Assembly: GCA_945648485.1 (NCBI GenBank)
Contig: CALZFR010000003.1
Span: 1-35,202 of the forward strand
DNA: 35,202 nt
Direction: 5' to 3'
Origin: an uncultured Eubacterium sp.
Lineage (GTDB): Bacteria; Bacillota; Clostridia; Lachnospirales; Lachnospiraceae
Shown here: positions 8,700 through 17,437 of the stretch, in pieces
How positions within the stretch are numbered: the first letter of the stretch is position 1
How the letters are laid out: every line of letters begins with the position of its first letter
The notes under the pieces: generated by a model
Database searches by the model: none
What the model saw: the letters and a program-made list of their open reading frames with translations, nothing else
Told to the model about the DNA's origin: nothing
Program-made: the position numbers and the translations under genes

Positions 8700-10754
8700 T
8701 CATTCAATGTAGCCACAATTTTCATCAGCACATACTGTCTTGCTTCCCTTTTCCACCATATAACCGCCACATTGTGGACATTTTCTGGCTACAGGCTTCT
8801 GCCATGACATAAAATCACAGTCAGGATTGTTCTCACAGCCAAAATATCTTCTGCCTTTTTTCGTCTTCTTAAGAACAATTTCCTTGCCACACTTTGGACA
8901 GGCAACCCCGATTTTTTCATAATATGGTTTAGTATTTCTACACTCTGGGAAACCGGGACAGCCAAGGAATTTACCATGAGGACCGTATTTTATTACCATA
9001 TTCCGTCCACACAGCTCGCACACAACATCGCTTACCTCATCCTCTATCTTGACATTTTCCAGTTCCTTCTCTGCCGCCTTGACAGCCTCCTCAAGATCAG
9101 GATAGAAATTCCTTATAACTTCTTTCCACTTTACCTCGCCTTCAGCAACACCATCCAGCAAAGCTTCCATGTTTGCAGTAAAATTAACATCCACAATAGT
9201 CGGAAAGGCTTTCTTCATTATATCATTAACTGCCTCACCAAGTTCAGTGACATACAGGTTCTTATTCTCCTTGGCAATATAATGTCTCGCAATAATTGTT
9301 GTGATAGTAGGTGCATAGGTACTTGGTCTTCCTATTCCCAGTTCCTCAAGCTGTTTAACTAAGGATGCCTCTGTAAAATGTGCAGGTGGCTGGGTAAAAT
9401 GCTGGCTGCTTTCCAGATTATCCAGAGAAAGAACAGAGTCAGTATTAATACTCTTTACAAGTGTATTTCCATCCTTTTCCTCATCCTCATCTTTATATAC
9501 CGACATAAATCCGTCAAATATAATCTTAGATGCAGAAACATTAAAACGATATTTACCAGCAGCAATCTTAACAGAAGTGGTCTCATACACAGCACCACTC
9601 ATCTGACTTGCAGTAAATCTTTTCCATATAAGCTGGTAGAGCCTGAACTGGTCCCTTGACAGTGATTCCTTTACTACAACAGGAGACAGTGCAATATCAG
9701 TAGGTCTTATAGCCTCATGGGCATCCTGTATCTTCTTTGCGTCCTTTCCACCGGTTTTAGCTGTAGAAAGGTATTTTTCGCCATAATTATCCTTAATATA
9801 ATCTGCTGCCATTGTCACAGCCTCATCGGCAACTCTTGTTGAATCAGTACGAAGGTAAGTGATTATACCTATTGTTCCTTTTCCTGCAATATCAACACCT
9901 TCATAAAGCTGCTGTGCCAGTCTCATAGTCTTCTGTGTTGAGAAATTAAGCTGTTTTGCCGCCTCCTGCTGAAGAGTACTTGTTGTAAATGGAAGGGGTA
10001 CCTTCTTAATCTTTTCCCCCTGCTTAACACTTTCCACCTTATAAGAACTTTTCTTTAAATCAGAAAGAATCTTGTTCATCTGTGCTTCATTCTTAATATC
10101 AATCTTTCCTGATTCATCGCCATAAAATCTGGCAATCACAGGCTTTTTCTCGCCTGATACATTGAGCTTCGCCTCAAGAGTCCAATACTCCTCTGGAATA
10201 AATGAATTAATCTCATCTTCTCTGTCACATATTATTCTTAATGCAACAGACTGGACACGACCTGCACTTAATCCTCTCTTAACCTTTGCCCACAAAACTG
10301 GACTTATCTCATAACCCACAATTCTGTCAAGAATTCTTCTTGACTGCTGGGCATCAACAAGATTCATGTTAATCTCTCTTGGTTCCTTAAGTGAAGCTTT
10401 AACAGCATTCTTGGTAATCTCATTAAATGTTATTCTGTATATATCCTTGTCTTCCAGCTTCAGGGCTTTGGCAAGATGCCATGAAATAGCCTCTCCCTCA
10501 CGGTCCGGGTCCGTTGCAAGATATATCTTATCTGCTTTTTTAGCTTCCTTCTTCAATGCAGCAAGTATGTCTCCCTTGCCTCTTATAGTTATATACTTTG
10601 GCTCAAAATCATGCTCTACGTCAACTCCCATCTGACTCTTAGGAAGATCTCTTATATGTCCCTGAGAAGCCATAACCTCATAATTAGATCCAAGAAACTT
10701 CTTAATTGTCTTCACTTTTGCTGGAGACTCAACAATAACAAGATACTTATGCAT
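8700..10754 (-). CDS. topA: DNA topoisomerase I (type IA)
   Basis: 684 aa; Toprim 'YLVIVESPAKVKTIKKFLG', 'GIITYLRTDSTRV', three C-terminal Cys4-type zinc-ribbon modules. Confidence 0.98.
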   Translation of the reverse strand: MHKYLVIVESPAKVKTIKKFLGSNYEVMASQGHIRDLPKSQMGVDVEHDFEPKYITIRGKGDILAALKKEAKKADKIYLATDPDREGEAISWHLAKALKLEDKDIYRITFNEITKNAVKASLKEPREINMNLVDAQQSRRILDRIVGYEISPVLWAKVKRGLSAGRVQSVALRIICDREDEINSFIPEEYWTLEAKLNVSGEKKPVIARFYGDESGKIDIKNEAQMNKILSDLKKSSYKVESVKQGEKIKKVPLPFTTSTLQQEAAKQLNFSTQKTMRLAQQLYEGVDIAGKGTIGIITYLRTDSTRVADEAVTMAADYIKDNYGEKYLSTAKTGGKDAKKIQDAHEAIRPTDIALSPVVVKESLSRDQFRLYQLIWKRFTASQMSGAVYETTSVKIAAGKYRFNVSASKIIFDGFMSVYKDEDEEKDGNTLVKSINTDSVLSLDNLESSQHFTQPPAHFTEASLVKQLEELGIGRPSTYAPTITTIIARHYIAKENKNLYVTELGEAVNDIMKKAFPTIVDVNFTANMEALLDGVAEGEVKWKEVIRNFYPDLEEAVKAAEKELENVKIEDEVSDVVCELCGRNMVIKYGPHGKFLGCPGFPECRNTKPYYEKIGVACPKCGKEIVLKKTKKGRRYFGCENNPDCDFMSWQKPVARKCPQCGGYMVEKGSKTVCADENCGYIE

Positions 10755-10785
10755 AGCAAAACCTTTCCATAATCATTATTACAAT

Positions 10786-11955
10786 TTATATACCACATCT
10801 GACATAACAGTTCTTGCTCACTTCCCTGATTACCCCCTGAAGCTGCAAATCAAGCAGCAGCTGGCTCACAACTGTCACATCAAGACCTGTCTCTTTTGAA
10901 ATCGTATCCAAATCTTTCGGATACAAATTAGTCTGACTATACACCATATTTTTTGCACTGGCAAGAGAATTTATTGCAGAATCCAGTGAAAATTTTGTGT
11001 CAATATCACCATTGCACTGGGTTTTGTCGTCATCAAAATATTTTTTTCCGGCAACATAGGATTCCATCCATCTCTCCACCACAGATGACTGTTTTATATC
11101 CTCAGGGCAGGTTATTACCATTGCTCCCATTTTAATCAGTTCATTACAGCCTTTACTTAAAGGATCACCTATTCTTCCCGGTACTGCCATTATCTCCTTA
11201 TTCTGTTCTAACGCCTGATCCACTGTAATAAGAGAACCGCTTTTCTGCCTCGCTTCCACCACAATCACCACGTCAGAAAGACCACTTATTATCCTGTTTC
11301 TCTCAGGAAAAAATCCACTTAAGGGATTCATCCCAAGTGGATATTCTGAAATTATTCCTCCTGATTCCACCAGTCTTGTATACAAATCAATATTTTCCCG
11401 TGGATAACATATATCTGCACCACACCCCAGCACACCAACTGAAAAACCGCCTCCATCAAGACATCCTCTCTGCCCTGCTCCATCAATCCCCAGAGCCATA
11501 CCGCTAACAACCTGTATTCCCATATAGGCAAAGCTTTTTCCAAATTCATAAGCAACCTGTCTGCCATAATCTGTGCATCCTCTTGCTCCTATTATTGCAA
11601 CTGTAATTCTATGTTCATCTACAAGTTTTCCTCTCACATACAATCCTACAGGGCTGTCATGTATGTGTCTTAATCTTTCAGGATAATCATCTGATTCTCT
11701 GTGTACAAATCTTACGCCATGTTTTTCTAATTCTAGAAATTCATTATATATTGACTTATCTGCTCTTGAATCCGAAATCAGTCTGCACTCCCTGTCTTCA
11801 ATCCCGTATATACTTCTCAAAGTCCTGTCATCTGCACCATATATTGCTTTGGCACTTCCAAGCCCATCAAGCAGACTGGTGATCTTCCTTCTTCCTATTC
11901 CCGGTATATTACACAGCCAGTACCAGTAATAATCTGCATTATTATTTAATCCCAT
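10786..11955 (-). CDS. dprA: DNA-processing protein DprA
   Basis: 'VAIIGARGCTDYGRQVAYEFG', 'VSGMALGIDGAGQRGCLDGGG', 'FPERNRIISGLSDVVIVVEARQKSGSLITVDQALEQNKEIMAVPGRI'. ATG at 11955 preferred over the ORF-track GTG at 11979. Confidence 0.95.
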   Translation of the reverse strand: MGLNNNADYYWYWLCNIPGIGRRKITSLLDGLGSAKAIYGADDRTLRSIYGIEDRECRLISDSRADKSIYNEFLELEKHGVRFVHRESDDYPERLRHIHDSPVGLYVRGKLVDEHRITVAIIGARGCTDYGRQVAYEFGKSFAYMGIQVVSGMALGIDGAGQRGCLDGGGFSVGVLGCGADICYPRENIDLYTRLVESGGIISEYPLGMNPLSGFFPERNRIISGLSDVVIVVEARQKSGSLITVDQALEQNKEIMAVPGRIGDPLSKGCNELIKMGAMVITCPEDIKQSSVVERWMESYVAGKKYFDDDKTQCNGDIDTKFSLDSAINSLASAKNMVYSQTNLYPKDLDTISKETGLDVTVVSQLLLDLQLQGVIREVSKNCYVRCGI

Positions 11956-13468
11956 TATTCCTGTAAGATATAGCTTCACTCAGATGACTGACAGCTATAT
12001 TCTCCTCTCCTTCCATATCAGCAATAGTTCTGGCAGTTTTAAGCACCTTTTCATACCCTCTGGCTGTCATATTGAAGGTACAATAAGCTTTCTCCATTAT
12101 ATCTTTTTCTCTGTTACCCAGACCGCAATACTTCTTTACCTGTCTGGAACTCATCTGGGAATTAAAATGTATGTTGTCATTCTTAAACCTGTCCTTCTGG
12201 ATATCTCTTGCCCTGCCAATAAAAGACCTCATCTGTTCTGAAGTCATCTGGCTGTCATTATCCTCTTCGTCCTGGGAAAGCATTGAGAATTCAACCTTGT
12301 TAACCTTAACATTCAAATCAAACCTGTCCCATATAGGCTGGCTTATCCTTCCCATATATCGTAATATGTCATGTTCAGTACAAAAGCACCTCGTTCTGTC
12401 AGGATAATATCCACATTTACACGGATTCATTGCAGCGACAAGCATAAAATCCGCTGGATATATATATTCTGCAGCAGCTCTTACAATTCTTATCTTCCTG
12501 TCTTCCAGAGGCTGTCTTAATGACTCTAATATAGCCTGTGGAAATTCTGTTAATTCATCAAGGAAAAGAACACCTTTAGTTGCAAGGGTAATCTCTCCTG
12601 GTCGTGGCACACTGCCCCCTCCTAATAATCCCGCTCTGGTGACACTGTGGTGAGGTGCACGGAAAGGCCGCTCATTCATCAGGATACCATCATTAAGACA
12701 GCCTGCCACACTGTATATTTTAGTCAGTTCCATTATTTCATCAGATTCCAGGGCAGGCATAATAGTAGGCATTCTCTTTGCCATCATTGTTTTACCACTG
12801 CCTGGCGGTCCCACATACAGAATATTATGCATTCCTGCAGCAGCAATCATCGAAGCTCTCTTCGCCGCCATCTGCCCTTTAATATCTGCAAAGTCAATCT
12901 GGTAACCATTATGCTCTGATACTGCAATTCCCTGATATGTTAATGCCTGCATATCTGTATTACCATTAAGAAAATCAATAAGCTGCCTTAAGCTTTCCAC
13001 ACCGTATACATTAATCCCATCAATCATGCTTCCTTCATTAGAATTACAGGCTGGTATTATGCATGAAGTAAAGCCCCTCTCAACAGCAGCCATAACAGAA
13101 GGCATTACCCCCTTTACTCCGTTAACCTTGCCATCAAGACTCAGCTCCCCTAAAACAACAGTATTCTTAAGATTAGAAGAATCAATTATTCCGTTAGCTG
13201 CAAGAATCCCCACTGCTATTGGCAGGTCAAATCCAGTTCCTGCCTTCCTTACGTCTGCCGGGGATATATTAACAACAATCCTTTCTGGACGAAGCTCTAT
13301 CCCTGAATTCTTAATAGCAACCCTCACCCTGTCTTTTGACTCTCTTACCTGGGATGCCAGATATCCGCTCATCTCAAAATATGGCAGTCCATCCCCTGCA
13401 TCTGTCTCCACATTGACTATAACAGCTTCAAGCCCTGCCATAGTCACACTGAAAACTTCACTGTACAT
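11942..13468 (-). CDS. comM: YifB/ComM family Mg-chelatase-like AAA ATPase
   Basis: 508 aa; 'GPPGSGKTMMAKRMPTIMP', 'FRAPHHSVTRAGLLGGG', 'AMNPCKCGYYPD'. Confidence 0.95.
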   Translation of the reverse strand: MYSEVFSVTMAGLEAVIVNVETDAGDGLPYFEMSGYLASQVRESKDRVRVAIKNSGIELRPERIVVNISPADVRKAGTGFDLPIAVGILAANGIIDSSNLKNTVVLGELSLDGKVNGVKGVMPSVMAAVERGFTSCIIPACNSNEGSMIDGINVYGVESLRQLIDFLNGNTDMQALTYQGIAVSEHNGYQIDFADIKGQMAAKRASMIAAAGMHNILYVGPPGSGKTMMAKRMPTIMPALESDEIMELTKIYSVAGCLNDGILMNERPFRAPHHSVTRAGLLGGGSVPRPGEITLATKGVLFLDELTEFPQAILESLRQPLEDRKIRIVRAAAEYIYPADFMLVAAMNPCKCGYYPDRTRCFCTEHDILRYMGRISQPIWDRFDLNVKVNKVEFSMLSQDEEDNDSQMTSEQMRSFIGRARDIQKDRFKNDNIHFNSQMSSRQVKKYCGLGNREKDIMEKAYCTFNMTARGYEKVLKTARTIADMEGEENIAVSHLSEAISYRNNGIK

Positions 13469-13533
13469 TTTCCTCCTTCTTGTTATCTATAGTGTGCATT
13501 ATCAATTATAAATATATACCAGTAAGATAAATA

Positions 13534-13575
13534 TAACCGGCAATATCTACTGTCAACTAATAAATATGCCGGTTA
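13534..13575 (-). promoter_or_regulatory. Candidate comM-dprA-topA promoter/operator
   Basis: Perfect 9-nt inverted repeat TAACCGGCA...TGCCGGTTA (13575-13567/13542-13534) with a consensus -35 TTGACA (13556-13551) between the arms; the -10 is weak (TATATT at N15 or TATTTA at N17). Confidence 0.4.
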
Positions 13576-13628
13576 CATTATTATAATATCATATATACTT
13601 ATAATATACAATATTAATTTTTATATAT

Positions 13629-14921
13629 TTAATTATCAGGCATAAAACCCCATATATCATATGGAAGGTCATCATGGCTGTGTTCCTCCAATTCAGCTTT
13701 TGATATGTCATCACCATTTTCGCCAGCACTATCATGGCTGTTATCCGAATCAATTCCCATGATTTCATCCATCATTTCATCAATATTTACGTTACAGTAA
13801 TATAACTCACTGTAATCAGTGAATGCCACATTAAATTCATTGTTACAGGTTATATATCCATTAGGAAAAACAAATGCAAAATACACTTCACTGGTTTCAC
13901 CACCGCACAACAAATCTGCTGTAAACAGAAGAACTATCTTGTTATCGTCTGCTACATTCTCACCTGCTTTACGTTTAAGAAGCTTTCCCTCCATAAACGC
14001 AATGTTTTCCGCAGATTCATTATTTGCCTCATGAAGATATTTCTTGTCTTTCGTCGCTTTATACATCATTCTGAATGTTGTATCAGCAGTTTCGTCAACA
14101 ATAGTTTTTTTACAGCCTGAAATCAGATTATTAATTACGCCCATATCTATCTGTTTAACATCTTTGACGTATGAGCTTAATTTATCAGCTTTGTAGGTGT
14201 GTGAAAAATTATCTGTAACATAACCCTTACGCCCCAACAAGACCTTATCGGTAACACAGGTAAGTGTCACCTCATCCCCAACTGTTATCCCTTCCGGTTT
14301 ATCAGCTTTATAATCCAGGGCAGCCAGAAATTCTTCATTCCAGTTATTTTTCACAACAACATAGGCATCAGGGCTTATTCCTGCGAAAACCACTTCTATA
14401 TTCTGAAACAAATCAATGTAAGTACCACTTTGTATTCCTTTCGCCCTTACATTAAATGTTCCATTACTCACAGACAAGCCTGCTTCCTTTGCTATAGCTT
14501 TGTCATATGATACTTTTACCTGAATCTTGTCACCATTGGATATTCCATCAGGATGTTCTTCCATATCATAGGTAACAGATGCAGCCATAGAATCAACAAA
14601 CTGTTTATAAAGCGCTTCTTTATCTGTATTCTTATCAGCCCTTACAAGCATATCAACAAGCTCTTCTTTTTTTATCTCATATCCAGGAACAGCATATCCA
14701 TTAGCACCGGTAAAGTTTACCACCACATAATCCTCAAGAGGAACATGCTTTTTCCCCATATTCCATGCTGTAACCACAAGAAACATAATAACTGCCACAC
14801 CAGCCATGGCAATTATAAATCTCGCCTTTTCAATATCTGATTGAGATGCTTCTTTCCTGGTTATTTCTTTATTATCACCGTACCTTTTTGTAAGGCTCTT
14901 TTTATTATTAATAGCTTTCAC
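13629..14921 (-). CDS. Membrane-anchored hypothetical protein with two related extracellular beta-type repeats and acidic C-terminus
   Basis: 430 aa; one N-terminal TM (FIIAMAGVAVIMFLVVTAW); repeats aligned on 'PDGISNGDKIQVKV' and 'PEGITVGDEVTLTC'; start codon uncertain. Confidence 0.75.
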   Translation of the reverse strand: MKAINNKKSLTKRYGDNKEITRKEASQSDIEKARFIIAMAGVAVIMFLVVTAWNMGKKHVPLEDYVVVNFTGANGYAVPGYEIKKEELVDMLVRADKNTDKEALYKQFVDSMAASVTYDMEEHPDGISNGDKIQVKVSYDKAIAKEAGLSVSNGTFNVRAKGIQSGTYIDLFQNIEVVFAGISPDAYVVVKNNWNEEFLAALDYKADKPEGITVGDEVTLTCVTDKVLLGRKGYVTDNFSHTYKADKLSSYVKDVKQIDMGVINNLISGCKKTIVDETADTTFRMMYKATKDKKYLHEANNESAENIAFMEGKLLKRKAGENVADDNKIVLLFTADLLCGGETSEVYFAFVFPNGYITCNNEFNVAFTDYSELYYCNVNIDEMMDEIMGIDSDNSHDSAGENGDDISKAELEEHSHDDLPYDIWGFMPDN

Positions 14922-14945
14922 CTCCCAAATATAATCTGTGATTTT

Positions 14946-16730
14946 CTATATATTTCTCGTTGCTTCATTAAGCCAGGCTAATTCCTCACCTGTAAAATAA
15001 GGAGAAAGTTTGTCCCTTACCATGCTGTGGTATGAATTCAGTGCATTCCTTTCCTCATCCTGCAATAAAGACACATTTACAGCATCAAGCTCTACTGGCA
15101 CAAGTGTAAGAGTCGCAAATTTAAGCCATGTGCCATATTCGTTATCATAATCTTTTTCAACTATTATCTCATTCTCAATGCGGATTCCGTATTTTCCTTC
15201 AACATACACACCTGGTTCATTAGATGTCACCATTCCAGGCTCAAGTACGCACAAATCATTCTTCCCAGGTACATGTCTCCATCTGAAGCCATTAGGTGCC
15301 TCATGGACATTGAGAAGATAACCAATACCATGCCCCGTTCCACATCTATAGTCAATTCCTTTCTCCCAGAGTGATGCCCTGGCAAGAATATCAAGGTTGT
15401 ATCCCGTACATCCGTAGAGAAAATGAGCCCCTGACAGTTTTAACATTCCCTTCAGTGTAAGAGTATAGTTATCTATTTCCTCCTGTGTCAGTTCTCCCAT
15501 TGCAATTGTTCTTGTCACATCAGTTGTGCCTCTAAGATACTGCCCTCCAGAATCAACTAACAGCATTCCCCTGTTTTCAATAAGACTAGAGTCATCCCCT
15601 GCATGATAATGCATCATGGCAGCATTAGCTCCATAAGCACTTATCGTATCAAAACTAGGTTCCAGGAAATCCTGTATCTGCCCCCGCAGGGAATCAAGAT
15701 ACCTTGCAGCCTGTGCTTCTGTTACCTGTTCCCCATTTTTAACCATTTTCTTAATCCAGTATATAAATTTTGTGACCGCAGCGCCGTCTTCCACGTGGAC
15801 ATCCTTAAGATTTCTTATTTCTACAGAATTCTTTACAGCCTTCATATGAACTTCCGGATTCTGCCCTTCAATGATACATGCGCCAGCTTTTTCCAGTTCT
15901 TTATATATGCACAGATTAACTCTCTTCAAATCAATAAGGATTTTAAATCCCTTAAATGTTTCAATATCGCTATATATCTGTTCATATGGTTTTACATGAA
16001 TGCTCTCTTCATCAAAACGTGACAGCACATTCTCTGGAAGCCTGTCTATGTCAGTATATATAATGGCTTCCTCCTTTGAAATATATCCATAAGCCATAAT
16101 AACGGGATTGCATGGAATATCTCTTCCCCTTATATTAAAGAGCCAGCACACATCATCAAGAGATGCTGCTATGTGTCCATCTGCACCTTTCATATTCTGT
16201 CTTAAACATCTGATTTTATCACTGCTGCTTTGTCCATACTCTGCATCAAATGCCTTGCTTGACGGAAATGCAGGTCTGTCCTTCCAGATAACTTTAGTGG
16301 GATTAAACTGATAATTAATACTGCCATTTTTGCATGATGCCTTCCTTTCAAGTTCAAGGCCCAGTACCGCCTCTACCATCTTTCCATCCATTCCGATAAC
16401 ACCACCCTCTGGAAGTATATCAATGCAATACTCCTCCAGTTCAGGAACACCTGCACATCCCATCTGCATAAGCTTTATTCCAGTACCCTCAAGCTGATGT
16501 TTTGCCTGTACAAAATATCTTCCATCCGTAAACAGTACAGCTTCTTTCATTGATACAACAAGAGTTCCTGCCGAGCCATCGAAGCCTGACAGGAATTCTC
16601 TTTCATTAAAATAAGCCCCAGTATACTCTGACATGTGGTAGTCATTAGTACATACAATATATACATCAACACCAGCTTCCTTCATAAGTTTTCTGGTCTC
16701 ATTAATTCTGTCAATAATAACGTGATTCAT
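14946..16730 (-). CDS. pepP: Xaa-Pro aminopeptidase (M24B family)
   Basis: 594 aa; 'LLVDSGGQYLRGTTDVTRTIAMG', 'DYRCGTGHGIGYLLNVHEAPNGFRW', 'VTSNEPGVYVEGKYGIRIENEIIV'; ATG overlaps sigK stop (ATGA). Confidence 0.95.
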   Translation of the reverse strand: MNHVIIDRINETRKLMKEAGVDVYIVCTNDYHMSEYTGAYFNEREFLSGFDGSAGTLVVSMKEAVLFTDGRYFVQAKHQLEGTGIKLMQMGCAGVPELEEYCIDILPEGGVIGMDGKMVEAVLGLELERKASCKNGSINYQFNPTKVIWKDRPAFPSSKAFDAEYGQSSSDKIRCLRQNMKGADGHIAASLDDVCWLFNIRGRDIPCNPVIMAYGYISKEEAIIYTDIDRLPENVLSRFDEESIHVKPYEQIYSDIETFKGFKILIDLKRVNLCIYKELEKAGACIIEGQNPEVHMKAVKNSVEIRNLKDVHVEDGAAVTKFIYWIKKMVKNGEQVTEAQAARYLDSLRGQIQDFLEPSFDTISAYGANAAMMHYHAGDDSSLIENRGMLLVDSGGQYLRGTTDVTRTIAMGELTQEEIDNYTLTLKGMLKLSGAHFLYGCTGYNLDILARASLWEKGIDYRCGTGHGIGYLLNVHEAPNGFRWRHVPGKNDLCVLEPGMVTSNEPGVYVEGKYGIRIENEIIVEKDYDNEYGTWLKFATLTLVPVELDAVNVSLLQDEERNALNSYHSMVRDKLSPYFTGEELAWLNEATRNI

Positions 16731-17359
16731 AGTCCCTTTTCCTCTAATACTTTTTTCAGCTTCTCCAGGGATTTCTTCTCAATCCTGCTGACATAGCTGC
16801 GGCTTATATTAAGATTGTCTGCAATCTGGCTCTGGGTAAGCTCTTTGTTGCCCCACAAGCCATATCTGTGTTTGATGATGTAGGCTTCCCTCTTGGTCAG
16901 CACGCAATCCATACATTCCCTTACAGCCGCTACCCTTTGATTAAAAACCATATCATCAACAATGTCAACAGGCTCACAGCTCACTGTTTCCATTATGCTG
17001 ATTTCATTTCCCTCTTTGTCTTTGCCTATAGACTCATATATCGAAACCTCCCTGCTTACCTTTCTCTCAGCCCTAAGCATCATCAGGAGTTCATTATCAA
17101 TACATTTTGCAGCATAGGTAGCAAGTCGTATACCTTTATCCGGGTTAAATGAGTTAATAGCTTTAATAAGCCCGATAGTGCCAACCGAAATCAAATCAGA
17201 TATATCTCTATCAGGTACTGAATATTTCTTAGTCATGTGAGCAACAAGCCGCATATTTTTTTCAATAAGGATATTCCTTGCTTTGATATCCCCATTGTGA
17301 TACGCCCTAAGCATCTGCTGTTCCTCATCCTGTGTTAATGGTTTAGCAAAACTTTTCAA
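16727..17359 (-). CDS. sigK: Sporulation sigma-K-like sigma factor, no pro-sequence
   Basis: 210 aa; 'ARNILIEKNMRLVAHMTKKY', 'DLISVGTIGLIKAINSF', 'DKEGNEISIMETV', 'QIADNLNISRSYVSRIEKKSLEKL'; TTG start. Confidence 0.85.
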   Translation of the reverse strand: MKSFAKPLTQDEEQQMLRAYHNGDIKARNILIEKNMRLVAHMTKKYSVPDRDISDLISVGTIGLIKAINSFNPDKGIRLATYAAKCIDNELLMMLRAERKVSREVSIYESIGKDKEGNEISIMETVSCEPVDIVDDMVFNQRVAAVRECMDCVLTKREAYIIKHRYGLWGNKELTQSQIADNLNISRSYVSRIEKKSLEKLKKVLEEKGL

Positions 17360-17361
17360 AG

Positions 17362-17413
17362 AAAAGGCACCCCAGACACATATTTATATATATTATGTGC
17401 CAAAGTGCCTTTT
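17362..17413 (-). terminator. Terminator-like hairpin between the U32/trhP gene and sigK
   Basis: Minus strand AAAAGGCAC...GTGCCTTTT (17413-17405/17370-17362) with inner GCACATA/TATGTGT stem, followed by CTTTG. Confidence 0.75.
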
Positions 17414-17437
17414 ATTGCTTTTCCAAGGGGTTAAATA

